A DNA stretch of 64,000 nucleotides from Hominimerdicola alba (GCF_900109655.1 NZ_FOAT01000001.1:248001-312000); one strand, 5' to 3'. Shown: positions 53,095 through 63,495, counted from the stretch's first letter. The notes: a model not told the origin generated them from the letters alone. Translations and numbers: made by a program.

Positions 53095-54366
53095 TTATAA
53101 TACCGCATTCGCAAGCATCAGCTTGATACGGTTCTCCTGATTTACCTTTGTTGCACCAGGGTCATAGTCGATAGCGACTATATTCGCATCGGGATACGCC
53201 TGCTTGATAACGCGGGCACTTCCCTTTGCAACGATATGGTTCGGCAGACAGCCAAAAGGCTGAGTGCAGATGATATTCTTTGTTCCCGTCTCAGCAAGAG
53301 CCGCCATTTCAGCTGTTATCAGCCAGCCCTCACCCATCTTTACGCCCTGATTGATGTACTTGTCAGCGCAATGGCGAAGATGCTCGAAATCATGAGGCGG
53401 CTGGAATACTCCCTGCTCGTTGATGACCTTTATCTGCTGTTTCTGGAACTTGTAGAGAACATCATATCCGATTCCGTATATCAGAGACTTCTTGCTCTTG
53501 TTATCATAGATTTTCCTGTCGTTAACAGCATCGGAAGCACAGTACATAACAAAGTCGAGAAGTCCCGGTACATTGGGCTCACAGCCTTCGCTGAGCAGGA
53601 ATTCATTCAGGTGATTGTTAGCAAGTGGTGAATACTTAACATAAATCTCGCCCACAATACCAACCTTTGGCTTTTTCTCCTTAGTTCTGGGCAGAGCGGC
53701 AAAGTCCTTCAGCATAGCACGGTATATCTTGGTAGTACTCATATAATCGCGCTTTGTATGGAACATTTTCCCAAGACGATGCTGCCATCTTGCCAGCAGT
53801 TCATCTGTAGAATTAGGCTGTATCTCGTAGGGCTTGCACTGATTGTAAAGCAGCATCAGCATATCGCCGTAAAGAACTGCGTAAATAAGCTTCAGCGCGA
53901 TAGAGGGTGAAACTTCGATAGAAGCATCCTTTTCAAGTCCGCTGAAATTCAGTGAAAGCACGGGCACCTGCGGGAAAGTGGATGAAAGCGCCTTTCTCAG
54001 CAGATGGATATAGTTTGAAGCACGACAGCCGCCGCCGGTCTGCGAGATGAGCAGTGCAGTATGGTCGGGGTCATACTTGCCGCTTTTCAGTGCGTCCATA
54101 AACTGACCTATTACCAGCAGAGCGGGATAGCAAGTATCGTTATGAACATTTTTCAGACCCTCATCTATCACACTTCTTGTGGAAGTCTGCAAAAGCTCCA
54201 TACGGTAGCCGTACTGTTCGTATATCGCCATTATCAGCTTGAAGTGTATCGGCAGCATATCGGGGATAAGTACAAGATAATCCGATTTTTTTGATTTGTC
54301 GAAGTACGACTTATGTACTCTGTCCGACCCTGAGTGAGGGATGCTGCATGAATTTGTATCAGACAT
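53095..54366 (-). CDS. 2-hydroxyacyl-CoA dehydratase-like domain protein (C-terminal part of the large activase family)
   Basis: 423 residues. Conserved Cys motifs NDTCYPALLVIGQF, SQTGGGCRASNYIHLLRK and CTQPFGCLPNHIVAKG suggest iron-sulfur cluster binding, as in HgdB/FldB-type proteins. In many Firmicutes this segment is the C-terminal third of a single ~1400-residue activase protein; here it is a separate gene 35 bases after its partner. Function is unknown in that protein family. GGAGGAAT precedes the ATG. Confidence 0.82.
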   Translation of the reverse strand: MSDTNSCSIPHSGSDRVHKSYFDKSKKSDYLVLIPDMLPIHFKLIMAIYEQYGYRMELLQTSTRSVIDEGLKNVHNDTCYPALLVIGQFMDALKSGKYDPDHTALLISQTGGGCRASNYIHLLRKALSSTFPQVPVLSLNFSGLEKDASIEVSPSIALKLIYAVLYGDMLMLLYNQCKPYEIQPNSTDELLARWQHRLGKMFHTKRDYMSTTKIYRAMLKDFAALPRTKEKKPKVGIVGEIYVKYSPLANNHLNEFLLSEGCEPNVPGLLDFVMYCASDAVNDRKIYDNKSKKSLIYGIGYDVLYKFQKQQIKVINEQGVFQPPHDFEHLRHCADKYINQGVKMGEGWLITAEMAALAETGTKNIICTQPFGCLPNHIVAKGSARVIKQAYPDANIVAIDYDPGATKVNQENRIKLMLANAVL

Positions 54367-54401
54367 TTCTATTCCTCCAAATAAACAAGAGATTACCTTT
54401 T

Positions 54402-57380
54402 TCAGACTGCGGACTGATTCTTCTTTTTGCGGGCAGCCTGAGCGTCTTTTTCTTCAAGGGCAGCCGCAAGAGAACGCAGTCTTATCTTGGCAGCACCAAG
54501 ATTGGTTATCTCATCTATTTTAAGCTGAGTGTAGAGCTTGCCCTGTTCTTCAAGCACAGCCCTGACCTCATCGGTGGTAACAGCATCGATACCGCAGCCG
54601 AAGCTTACAAGCTGTACCATCTGCATATCATCATTCTCGCATACATATTTTGCTGCGCGGTACATTCTTGAATGATAAGTCCACTGATTGAGAACATCAA
54701 GTGCGGGAGTATCAACAAGACTAGCTACGCTGTCCTCGGTAATTACTGCAAATCCGAGGGACGCTATCAGCTTGTGTATGCCGTGATTTATCTCGGGGTC
54801 GATGTGATAAGGTCTGCCCGCGATAACGATTATCTTCTGACCCTTACTGCGGGCTTCACGGATTATCTCCTGCGCTTTGCCCTTGATATCACGACGGAAA
54901 TCTATCTGCGCGGAGTACGCTCTGTTCAGCAGACTCATTACCTGTTTTGCTGAGATACCGTACTTTTTCAGCGCTTTCGCCATAGCCTTAGCAACATGAC
55001 CCTTATTATTCAGGTCGAGATAAGGCGCTATGAAATTATCCTCGGTGAGCTTGTCATTATTAGCTTTGAGAAGCTCGGGATAATAAGCAACAACAGGACA
55101 GTTAAAATGGTTATCAGAACCGCCCTCATCGATATTATAGCTCATGCAGGGGTAGAATATGAAATCGACACCCTTTTCAAGCAGGCTCTCGATATGACCG
55201 TGGGCAAGCTTTGCAGGATAGCAAACGGTATCCGAAGGGATAGTCTGCTGACCCTTGTAGTAGGTCTCTCTGGTAGATTCCTCAGAGAACACAGGCTTAA
55301 ATCCCAGGTCAGTGAAAAGCTGTGCAAAGAAAGGCATGAGGTCATAATAAGACAGGCACAGAGGCAGTCCCACAGTTGCGATGGGCTTCATGCGGGTCTT
55401 TTTATTTTCAAGTTCCCTGATGTAGTTGTACTTATATTCTATCATATTTTCGGTGCGGTCGGTTATCTTGATGCCCGCACCCTTTTCGCAACGGTTTCCT
55501 GCCACAAATCTGTGTCCGTCATTGAAGCGGATAACTGTCAGATTACAGTGAGCACCGCAGCCGCCGCACTGTAATGCACGTGAAGTATATGTAAATGAAT
55601 CCAGATCTTCTTTGCTTATCAAACTCGAATGTTCAATAGAACCCTCGGATTTCTCCTTGGCAAACAGAGCACAGCCCAGAGCGCCCATAAGTCCTGCAAT
55701 AGCGGGACGGATAACGTTCCTGCCAAGTTCCTGCTCAAAGGAACGCAGAACAGCATCGTTAAGGAAAGTTCCGCCCTGAACAACGATGTTCTGTCCAAGT
55801 TCTTCGATGGATTTCGCTCTGATAACTTTATAGACAGCGTTCTTGATTATGGAAGCTGAAAGTCCCGCAGAGATATCCTCAACGGTAGCACCATCCTTCT
55901 GCGCCTGCTTTACGGAGCTGTTCATGAAAACGGTACATCTTGAGCCCAGTTCAACAGGTGCTTTTGCAAAAAGACCGAGCTGTGCGAAATTAGCGATATC
56001 ATAGCCCATAGCACCTGCGAAAGTCTGTATGAAAGAACCGCAGCCCGAAGAACAAGCTTCGTTGAGCATTATGCTGTCGATGGCATTATTTTTGATTTTG
56101 AAGCACTTGATGTCCTGTCCGCCGATATCAATGATAAAATCAACATCGGGGCAGAAATAAGCCGCAGCCTTGTAGTGAGCAACAGTCTCAACAATACCGA
56201 AATCAACACCTAGTCCGGCTTTTATAAGTTCCTCGCCATAGCCTGTAACAGCAGAAGCCTTTATCTTCAGCTTGTCACCTGCAAGACGGTAGATATCCTT
56301 TAATTTTGAAGCGATAATATCCAGAGGCTGACCCTGATTGGAGCAATAATGCTGATAAAGCAGCTTGCCCTCGGGAGTGATGAGCACCAGCTTTGTTGTA
56401 GTTGAACCCGCATCAATACCAAGATATGCGTCCCCCTCATAGGTAACAATATCCTCGTATTTAAGGTCGGATTTTTTGTGGCGCCCGATGAATTCGGCGT
56501 AATCTGCCTGAGATTCAAACAGTCTCCTGCCGACAACTATATTATCATTCGTCTTGGCATTGGTGATCTTTTCGAGTGCCTGATCTATGGTCATTTCTTC
56601 AGCAAGATCATGAGCATGGAGAGCTGCACCGTAGGCGATATAGCATGAAGATCTCTCGGGAAGGATAGCCATATCATCGCTGAGTGAAAGCGTGGTTTTG
56701 AAAGTCTGGCGAAGTGCGCTGAGGTAAGTCAGAGGTCCGCCAAGGAAAAGCACCTTGCCTGCTATCTTTCTGCCCTGTGCCAGACCTGAAACAGTCTGAT
56801 CCACAACAGCCTGGAATATGGAAGCGGAGATATCCTCTTTTCTCGCGCCCTGATTCAGCAAAGGCTGTATATCGGACTTAGCAAAAACGCCACAGCGTGA
56901 TGCGATAGGATAAGTCTTTTCGGCTTTGAGTGCGAGATCGTTCATATCATCGGGGGTAACACCCAGAAGTCCTGCCATCTGGTCGATAAAAGCACCTGTA
57001 CCGCCCGCACAGGAACCGTTCATACGCTGTTCAACGCCGCCTGTGAGGAAAATTATCTTAGCGTCCTCACCGCCCAGCTCGATAACAACATCAGCATCGG
57101 GATAGGTCTTATTTACAGCAACAAAGGCAGAAAAGACCTCCTGAACAAAGGGTATACCGCAAGCCTCGGCTATACCCAGACCCGCCGAACCTGTTATAGC
57201 GATACGGAACTTGTCCTCCGGATAGCTCTTTCTGATGAGCTTCAGCTGCTCTGCTACCGTTTCCCTAACACGGGAAAAATGACGTTCATATCGGTTGTAT
57301 ATGAATTCACCATCAAGGGTGATAACTGTCTTGACTGTTGTGGAACCGACGTCGATTCCAAGGTCATAGGTCATACACAT
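54402..57380 (-). CDS. acyl-CoA dehydratase activase-related protein with two BcrA/BadF ATPase domains and DUF2229
   Basis: 992 residues. Two ASKHA-type ATPase domains (about 1-265 and 318-570), each beginning with a phosphate loop (LGIDVGSTTVKTV; LGIDAGSTTTKLV) and with cluster Cys (NGSCAGGTGAFID; EACSSGCGSFIQTF). A DUF2229 domain follows (about 650-900), with TVGLPLCLSYYDLMPFF and DTVCYPAKLAHGH. They are related to the ATP-driven electron activators of 2-hydroxyglutaryl-CoA dehydratase. The start has GGAGG at eight bases. Paired with the 423-residue gene downstream; own promoter. Confidence 0.88.
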   Translation of the reverse strand: MCMTYDLGIDVGSTTVKTVITLDGEFIYNRYERHFSRVRETVAEQLKLIRKSYPEDKFRIAITGSAGLGIAEACGIPFVQEVFSAFVAVNKTYPDADVVIELGGEDAKIIFLTGGVEQRMNGSCAGGTGAFIDQMAGLLGVTPDDMNDLALKAEKTYPIASRCGVFAKSDIQPLLNQGARKEDISASIFQAVVDQTVSGLAQGRKIAGKVLFLGGPLTYLSALRQTFKTTLSLSDDMAILPERSSCYIAYGAALHAHDLAEEMTIDQALEKITNAKTNDNIVVGRRLFESQADYAEFIGRHKKSDLKYEDIVTYEGDAYLGIDAGSTTTKLVLITPEGKLLYQHYCSNQGQPLDIIASKLKDIYRLAGDKLKIKASAVTGYGEELIKAGLGVDFGIVETVAHYKAAAYFCPDVDFIIDIGGQDIKCFKIKNNAIDSIMLNEACSSGCGSFIQTFAGAMGYDIANFAQLGLFAKAPVELGSRCTVFMNSSVKQAQKDGATVEDISAGLSASIIKNAVYKVIRAKSIEELGQNIVVQGGTFLNDAVLRSFEQELGRNVIRPAIAGLMGALGCALFAKEKSEGSIEHSSLISKEDLDSFTYTSRALQCGGCGAHCNLTVIRFNDGHRFVAGNRCEKGAGIKITDRTENMIEYKYNYIRELENKKTRMKPIATVGLPLCLSYYDLMPFFAQLFTDLGFKPVFSEESTRETYYKGQQTIPSDTVCYPAKLAHGHIESLLEKGVDFIFYPCMSYNIDEGGSDNHFNCPVVAYYPELLKANNDKLTEDNFIAPYLDLNNKGHVAKAMAKALKKYGISAKQVMSLLNRAYSAQIDFRRDIKGKAQEIIREARSKGQKIIVIAGRPYHIDPEINHGIHKLIASLGFAVITEDSVASLVDTPALDVLNQWTYHSRMYRAAKYVCENDDMQMVQLVSFGCGIDAVTTDEVRAVLEEQGKLYTQLKIDEITNLGAAKIRLRSLAAALEEKDAQAARKKKNQSAV

Positions 57381-57415
57381 GAAAAAAACCTCCGCTGAAA
57401 TAACAAATTAGTTTT

Positions 57416-57444
57416 ATTATAACACATTCGACTTTAAATTACAA
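57416..57444 (-). promoter_or_regulatory. sigma-A promoter of the activase operon
   Basis: Minus strand TTGTAA, 17-base spacer, TATAAT. Confidence 0.8.
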
Positions 57445-57542
57445 GTCATTTTAAAAATTTTTCAGACATCTACCTGTAAAACAAAAAAGATATCAGAAAA
57501 ATAACAGTAATGTGACAATAGGATAAAATCTGCGAGAAACAC

Positions 57543-57571
57543 TTGAAAATAATACCGTAATATGTTATAAT
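57543..57571 (+). promoter_or_regulatory. sigma-A promoter of the moxR operon
   Basis: TTGAAA, 17-base spacer, TATAAT, 43 bases before the moxR ATG; divergent from the activase promoter. Confidence 0.85.
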
Positions 57572-57614
57572 TAACATATATGTAGTCATTATTATAAAGA
57601 TAGGAGAATCATAA

Positions 57615-58583
57615 ATGAGCACTAATCTTACAGAGGGACAGCGCGCTGTCCTTGCAATGTCACAAAACGTTATCGGAGAGGTAAAAAAAGTCATCATAGG
57701 CAAGGATGAGATAATCATCAAAGTACTGCTTTCGATACTTGCGGGAGGACATATCCTGATAGAGGATATTCCCGGCGTTGGTAAAACTACTCTCGCGGTG
57801 GCGCTTTCCAAGGCATTATCGCTGGATTACAAACGTCTGCAGTTCACACCTGATGTACTGCCTACCGATGTTACAGGCTTCAACATCCTAAACAAGCAGA
57901 CACAGCGTTTTGAATACAAGCAGGGTGCTGCACTGACAAATCTGTTTCTTGCAGACGAAATAAACAGAACATCTTCAAAGACACAGTCAGCACTGCTGGA
58001 GATAATGGAAGAGGGCAAGGTAACTGTTGACGGAGTTACCAGAAAAGCTCCCGACCCATACATAGTTATCGCGACCCAGAACCCCATAGGTTCAATTGGT
58101 ACACAAATGCTTCCCGAATCTCAGATGGACAGATTCATCGTAAGACTGACTATGGGTTATCCCTCGGTAGAGAACGAGGTAATGATGCTGAAAGCCAAGC
58201 AGAGCCTTGTTCCTGTTGACTGCGTAAATCCTGTAGTCACAGCCGAGGATATCATAAGGGCAAGACACGAGGTGGAGAACATCTATATCGCCGATCAGGT
58301 CATAGACTATATCGCAAGACTTGCAGCTGCTACAAGAAACCATCAGTTCATCAAGCTGGGTCTTTCACCACGAGGAACTATCGCACTGCTGAGAATGACA
58401 AAAGCGACAGCACTTCTCAAGGGCAGAGATTATGTTATCCCCGATGATGTTGCTTACACATTCAACGATGTTGTACTGCACAGAGTAGTGTTCAATTCAA
58501 AGGCAAAGATCAACGGTGTGAGCGGCGAACAGGTACTTAAAGACATACTCAGCACTGTTGAAGTGCCGAGAGTTGCAAGATAA
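57615..58583 (+). CDS. MoxR-family AAA+ ATPase
   Basis: 322 residues. Walker A EDIPGVGKTTLAVALSK (about 53-69), Walker B LFLADEINRTSSKTQSALLE (about 112-131), sensor segment VIATQNP (about 151-157) and a C-terminal lid. MoxR proteins are chaperone-like and act with proteins of the DUF58 (VWA-like) type, the next gene 15 bases on. TAGGAGAATC precedes the ATG. Confidence 0.94.
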   Translation: MSTNLTEGQRAVLAMSQNVIGEVKKVIIGKDEIIIKVLLSILAGGHILIEDIPGVGKTTLAVALSKALSLDYKRLQFTPDVLPTDVTGFNILNKQTQRFEYKQGAALTNLFLADEINRTSSKTQSALLEIMEEGKVTVDGVTRKAPDPYIVIATQNPIGSIGTQMLPESQMDRFIVRLTMGYPSVENEVMMLKAKQSLVPVDCVNPVVTAEDIIRARHEVENIYIADQVIDYIARLAAATRNHQFIKLGLSPRGTIALLRMTKATALLKGRDYVIPDDVAYTFNDVVLHRVVFNSKAKINGVSGEQVLKDILSTVEVPRVAR

Positions 58584-58598
58584 TGCGGGAGCGACGCC

Positions 58599-59792
58599 AT
58601 GCCATTTTTATACACGGTACTGCTCATAGCTTCGGTATTTTTCTACATACTGTATGAACACCCATTTTCTTTCTATCTGTTTGCTTTTCTGCTTGTGATA
58701 CCTGTGGTGATGTTTGTAATGACACTCCTCACAGCAAAGAAGCTGAAGATTGGATTTACTGACAAGCAGTCGATAGTCAGCAGAACAGCTAAGCTGCCAA
58801 TAAGGCTCAGAGTCAGCAACAGCTCCATGCTTCCATGTCCTAATCTGCTTATTGAGATATCATATGCGAACAAGATTGACGGCAAGACAAATGTTGTCAA
58901 GATCAACACTCCCGTATATCCCCACGAAACTCAGATACTGACTCTGTCCGTATCGGGAGTGCACTGCGGAACGGTTGATTTCAATATAAAGAAGTGTAAG
59001 ATATCGGATATGCTGAAGATCTTTAACATGAAAGTAAAAAGCAAAAACAATTTTCTATCCGATAGGAACTGCACTGTTACCATACTCCCCGATTATATCC
59101 CCCTTGAAAACGAAATAGCCAATTACGCAGATATGGGACTTGAAAGCGATGAGTATTCAAAGACACAGAAGGGCGATGACCCCTCTGAGATATTCGATAT
59201 ACGAGATTATGTGGAAGGCGATAAGCTGAACCGCATACACTGGAAACTTACGGCAAAGCAGGACAAGACTATGGTAAAGGATTACTCGCTGCCCATAGCA
59301 AATTCTATAGTACTTATGATCGACCTCTCAAAAGCTGACGGCAAGGCAGATGAACTTACGCTGTTCGATTCAGCAGTAGAGACAGCTGCTTCGGTGTCCG
59401 AATATCTGCTTGAAAATGAAGTTCCCCACAGAGCAGTCTTCTACGATGCCGACAGACAGATGTCCATAGAACAGAACATCAGCGATGACGAGAGCCATAG
59501 CACCATGGTCGGTATGCTTTTGCAGGCAAGACTTTGCGATACCAAGGATGCAGTTCTCACTGATTATATTGGAACCTCCGAAAGCGTGAAGTGCGGTCAT
59601 CTGATATATGTATCAACCGGATACAGTCCAAATGCGACGGAACTTATGAGCGATGCCGATCTTGCATACAAATATACATATCTGCTCATGACAGATAAGG
59701 GCTCGCAGACAGCGCTTTATGATGAATTCGCAGAGCTTATCCCGGTATATCCCGGACAGCTCGATGGCTCCATAAGAGAGCTTTGTCTGTAA
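58599..59792 (+). CDS. DUF58 domain-containing protein
   Basis: 397 residues with two N-terminal membrane helices (about 3-18 and 23-44) and the DUF58 signature GDDPSEIFDIRDYVEGDKLNRIHWKLTAK (shown in parts: DIRDYVEGD and NRIHWKLTAK, about 196-225), then a VWA-like fold with LMIDLSKADGK. It partners MoxR in envelope-related complexes. It lies between moxR and the transglutaminase gene. Confidence 0.92.
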   Translation: MPFLYTVLLIASVFFYILYEHPFSFYLFAFLLVIPVVMFVMTLLTAKKLKIGFTDKQSIVSRTAKLPIRLRVSNSSMLPCPNLLIEISYANKIDGKTNVVKINTPVYPHETQILTLSVSGVHCGTVDFNIKKCKISDMLKIFNMKVKSKNNFLSDRNCTVTILPDYIPLENEIANYADMGLESDEYSKTQKGDDPSEIFDIRDYVEGDKLNRIHWKLTAKQDKTMVKDYSLPIANSIVLMIDLSKADGKADELTLFDSAVETAASVSEYLLENEVPHRAVFYDADRQMSIEQNISDDESHSTMVGMLLQARLCDTKDAVLTDYIGTSESVKCGHLIYVSTGYSPNATELMSDADLAYKYTYLLMTDKGSQTALYDEFAELIPVYPGQLDGSIRELCL

Positions 59793-59850
59793 GAGAGGAG
59801 AAATTAATGAGAGAGTCGATAAACTCTCCTATAAAGATAAAGGTGACAGA

Positions 59851-62574
59851 ATGAGTAACAAAACAAAAAGTGAAGCCGGGCTTATCGGCAGCGGCGGGAT
59901 ATGCATCGACGGTGATATCGACATGAGGCTGACTCAGTTCCACTCTTCGGGACTGTTCTTCGCTTTCAGGATCATCATCGCCCTTATGGCAACATTTTCT
60001 GCGGCACTGCTGGGCAACAACTTTTGCGACGCAGATATCAGCCCACTGCTGCTGGCTTATAACAGTACAGTGGCTGTGCTGGCCTTCGGACTTCTGGCTT
60101 CTAAACATAAGATAATCAAGATATGCGCCGCAATAGTCGGTGTAATGTACATTGTCCCACTGATAGGAAAAATCAGCATAATAAAATACGGTGCCCTGGC
60201 AGCAGCCCACGGATATCTTACCAAAGGCGAACTTCCCGGGCAGGCGACAAGTGCGTACAAAGATTACTTCACAACACAAGCCGCAGTAGACCAGGGCTTG
60301 TATTATTTCTTTTCGGCTGTGATACTTCTGGTGGCGATAGGTACTGTGATCGCATGTGTGGTGCGGATAGATTTCCCGATGCTGTTCATCGTGACCTTCC
60401 CTATCGTGGAGGTTGGACTGTATCTGGGATTTGATGTTCCCACCCCTGCTGTTCTGATGATGCTTATATCATGGATAACAGTGCTTTCTATGAACATCAT
60501 CAACCACACTACTAACAAAGCAGGCAGGAACAACACTTTCGCGGTGCATGAAAAATCAAAGACGTTCTTCTTCACATCGGCTGAATCAAAAGCAGGATTC
60601 TACACGGTGTATATAAAATTCGTAGCATTAGTAACTGCGACTGTATTCCTGGCGATAGTTGTCTTCTCAAAGATCAGCGGTTTTTACAGACCCGATTCTT
60701 TTGCTGATTTGAGATACAATCTTCATCACGCGGCAGAGAAATTCGATATCACTCACGCAGATGATTTCCTCATCGATGTCAACGGTGGCTCGAACCTGTT
60801 CGGTGTAACAACAGTCGGCGGAACTAACGGCGGTATTCTGGGAACTACCAACGGTATAAGCTTCAATGGTTCAAAGGCTATGATAATAAACACCCAGCGA
60901 TTCAACTACACAATGTATCTGCGAGGCTATGTTGCGGGCGAATACGCTGAAAACCAGTGGCAGCCCCTTGAAACTGACAGCACTATCAAAAAGATAAGCG
61001 ATGATATATCTGAAAATGGAAGATGGATACAGGATTACGACAGCCTTCTTCTGAGTGATTCAGATGAAGAAACCGGTTCATCTGATGCAGCAATGGATAT
61101 CACTATCAAAGGCGCCTGCTCAAAGTTTGTATATGCGCCATATGGATGTGATTACAGCTATTCATATGCAGCACTTCCCAATGAAAGCGGCATGACACCT
61201 TACAACGATTCATATGTTCGTATAAGCCAGTCAAGCAAGAACTACACGATGTACTATAAGACCTTTGAAACACCAAGCTGGATAACAAGAACCAGTAATC
61301 TCATCTATGCTGATCTGGATCATTTCTCTCAGAATTTCACGCCTTCCACAGATCTTTACAAGGAGTATGTAAAACGCAGTTATACTACTCCGGTAAAGCT
61401 GGATTCGCTTGATGCTGTATATAAAGAGATATGTGAGAAATATCTCAGGGACGAACCAGAATCCTGCTCATATGACAAGATATATTCTGCTATAAAGAAT
61501 TATTTCAGCGACAATAAATTCACCTACGATACAAACCCGGGCAAAACTCCCGAAGGTGAGGATTTTCTTGACTATTTCCTCACTAAGCAGAAGAAAGGCT
61601 ATTGTACTTATTACGCAACAGCCGGTGTTCATCTGCTAAGAATGTTCGGATACCCCGCAAGATACATCGAAGGTTACATGATTCTTCCCTCTCAGCTTGA
61701 TACAGCAGTCAAGGACGTGAATAGATATGAGCTGGTCGTAAAAGACAAATGTGCTCATGCCTGGACAGAAGTATTCATCGAAGGTGCTGGCTGGATGCCT
61801 GCGGAATTCACTCCGGGATATGACGGCGACAACCCTAACCTAACCAAGGAAGAAAAAGGCGGAAATAAAAGGGATGAGAGCAGCATTTCAAACAGTTCTT
61901 CCAATCCCGACAGCAGCAAAACAGATATAAATAACAGCTCCAAAAAGCCACTGAACAACAGTAAGGTCTCTACCAACAGCAAAACTGGCTCAAAGACAGA
62001 CAGTAAGAATTCCAACGGCAAGCCCGGCGGTGGTACAGTCGGCAAAAATTCGAGCAACAAAAACAGTGATACCTCGGGAAACGACAGCAATAACAGCAGT
62101 CAGCCCGAAAGCGGAGGTATAGTAAGATCGCCTGTTGGAAAAACAATTGGCATGACACTTCTGGCAATAGTTGCCGGTCTTGCAGCAATAATCATCAACC
62201 GAAAAAGATGCCTTGACAAGATGCACGACAGCTGCACGCAGAAAGATCTTGCAAAACGAGTGACAGCGTTCTACACATACTCGCTGAAATATCTCTCTGT
62301 CCTGCACATCGAGGTCAAGAAAAATCTATCGGATATGCAGATGTGCGATGAACTGATAAACAAATGTCATGAGCATCGTATACATCAGCTTGACGATAAG
62401 CTGACAGAGCTGACGATAATGGCAGTAGAAGCAAATATGAGCGCAGACAGCATCACCGAGGAAGAAGCTACAAGAGCTGAAGAGATAATGAGATGCATCT
62501 CTGAGGATATAGTAGCGAAGAAACTTGATATTATATCAAAGATCTCGGCGAGATTTATATACTGTCTGTATTGA
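59851..62574 (+). CDS. transglutaminase-like membrane protein with Ser/Asn-rich linker
   Basis: 907 residues. Around six membrane helices (about 30-215 and 250-275), an external part, then a transglutaminase-core domain with catalytic Cys 585 (KKGYCTYYATAG) and His 636 (CAHAWTEVFIEGAGW). A Ser/Asn/Lys-rich linker (about 675-760), a further membrane helix (about 768-788) and a helical cytoplasmic C-terminus complete it. Exact peptidoglycan- or protein-crosslinking activity is unknown. The moxR-DUF58-transglutaminase set is a recurrent envelope system. AAAGGTGAC precedes the ATG. Confidence 0.9.
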   Translation: MSNKTKSEAGLIGSGGICIDGDIDMRLTQFHSSGLFFAFRIIIALMATFSAALLGNNFCDADISPLLLAYNSTVAVLAFGLLASKHKIIKICAAIVGVMYIVPLIGKISIIKYGALAAAHGYLTKGELPGQATSAYKDYFTTQAAVDQGLYYFFSAVILLVAIGTVIACVVRIDFPMLFIVTFPIVEVGLYLGFDVPTPAVLMMLISWITVLSMNIINHTTNKAGRNNTFAVHEKSKTFFFTSAESKAGFYTVYIKFVALVTATVFLAIVVFSKISGFYRPDSFADLRYNLHHAAEKFDITHADDFLIDVNGGSNLFGVTTVGGTNGGILGTTNGISFNGSKAMIINTQRFNYTMYLRGYVAGEYAENQWQPLETDSTIKKISDDISENGRWIQDYDSLLLSDSDEETGSSDAAMDITIKGACSKFVYAPYGCDYSYSYAALPNESGMTPYNDSYVRISQSSKNYTMYYKTFETPSWITRTSNLIYADLDHFSQNFTPSTDLYKEYVKRSYTTPVKLDSLDAVYKEICEKYLRDEPESCSYDKIYSAIKNYFSDNKFTYDTNPGKTPEGEDFLDYFLTKQKKGYCTYYATAGVHLLRMFGYPARYIEGYMILPSQLDTAVKDVNRYELVVKDKCAHAWTEVFIEGAGWMPAEFTPGYDGDNPNLTKEEKGGNKRDESSISNSSSNPDSSKTDINNSSKKPLNNSKVSTNSKTGSKTDSKNSNGKPGGGTVGKNSSNKNSDTSGNDSNNSSQPESGGIVRSPVGKTIGMTLLAIVAGLAAIIINRKRCLDKMHDSCTQKDLAKRVTAFYTYSLKYLSVLHIEVKKNLSDMQMCDELINKCHEHRIHQLDDKLTELTIMAVEANMSADSITEEEATRAEEIMRCISEDIVAKKLDIISKISARFIYCLY

Positions 62575-62593
62575 TCGGAAAGGATATGATCTA

Positions 62594-62821
62594 ATGGCTA
62601 ACAAGATGAAAAATAAGTACGGAAATCCGCAGAAGAACATTGACGCATTCAAGGCAGCAGAAGCTGCAAAACTCGCAAAAGAGGTTGACAAGCAGCTGGT
62701 GCATAACAATACAGTGCCCACCAGCAGAAAGCCTATGCTTATGAGAATACTCGTACTCGCAGTCGTTGCAGTTATGATTCTCGGCATTGTTATGGTAGCT
62801 GCTAAAGGCGGATCATTCTGA
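62594..62821 (+). CDS. small single-pass membrane protein
   Basis: 75 residues from ATG 62594, behind AAAGGATATG. Charged N-terminus (about 1-45; KNIDAFKAAEAAKLAKEVDKQLV) and a membrane helix (about 48-70). The longer frame from 62525 lies inside the previous gene and is not used. Its stop shares a base with the ung start (TGATG). No family known. Confidence 0.8.
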   Translation: MANKMKNKYGNPQKNIDAFKAAEAAKLAKEVDKQLVHNNTVPTSRKPMLMRILVLAVVAVMILGIVMVAAKGGSF

Positions 62822-63495
62822 TGGTAAATATCGGAAATAGCTGGGATGATATCCTGGCAGAGGAATTCAAAAGCGAATACTATCTGCGTCTGCGTGAATT
62901 TCTAAAAAGAGAGTACGCCCAGCAGACCATCTACCCAAATATGTACGATATCTTCAACGCCCTTAAATACACGGCTTACGAAGATGTAAAGGTGGTCATT
63001 ATAGGACAGGATCCCTATCACGGAGAGGGACAGGCTCACGGGCTTTGCTTTTCAGTTAAAAGAGGCATAGCACCACCGCCGTCTCTTCTGAACATTTTCA
63101 AGGAACTGCAGAACGATGTGGGTTTTCGTATACCTAACAACGGAGAGCTTACCGACTGGACAAGTCAGGGTGTGCTGCTGCTGAACGCAGTCCTGACAGT
63201 TCGTGCAGGACAGGCAAATTCTCACCGCGGTATGGGCTGGGAACAGCTGACAGACGCGGTGATACGCAGGCTCAACGAACGTGAAAAACCTATAGTTTTC
63301 ATGCTGTGGGGCAGAAATGCCAAGGAAAAGCAGAAGCTGATAACAAACAGCAGACATCTTGTGCTGACCGCAGCGCACCCATCTCCCCTTTCGGCATACA
63401 ACGGATTTTTCGGTTGCAGACATTTTTCCATCGCAAACGAATTCCTTGTCCAGACAGGACAGCAGCCCATTGACTGGAGCATTTCAGACAAATAA
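62821..63495 (+). CDS. ung: uracil-DNA glycosylase, family 1
   Basis: Removes uracil from DNA. It has 224 residues. The catalytic motif GQDPYHGEGQAHGLCFSV (about 61-78, Asp 63 general base) and the C-terminal HPSPLSAYNGFFGCRHF (about 189-205) are intact, with LLLNAVLTVRAGQANSH between. It is the last gene of the moxR operon, with which no functional link is evident. Confidence 0.96.
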   Translation: MVNIGNSWDDILAEEFKSEYYLRLREFLKREYAQQTIYPNMYDIFNALKYTAYEDVKVVIIGQDPYHGEGQAHGLCFSVKRGIAPPPSLLNIFKELQNDVGFRIPNNGELTDWTSQGVLLLNAVLTVRAGQANSHRGMGWEQLTDAVIRRLNEREKPIVFMLWGRNAKEKQKLITNSRHLVLTAAHPSPLSAYNGFFGCRHFSIANEFLVQTGQQPIDWSISDK

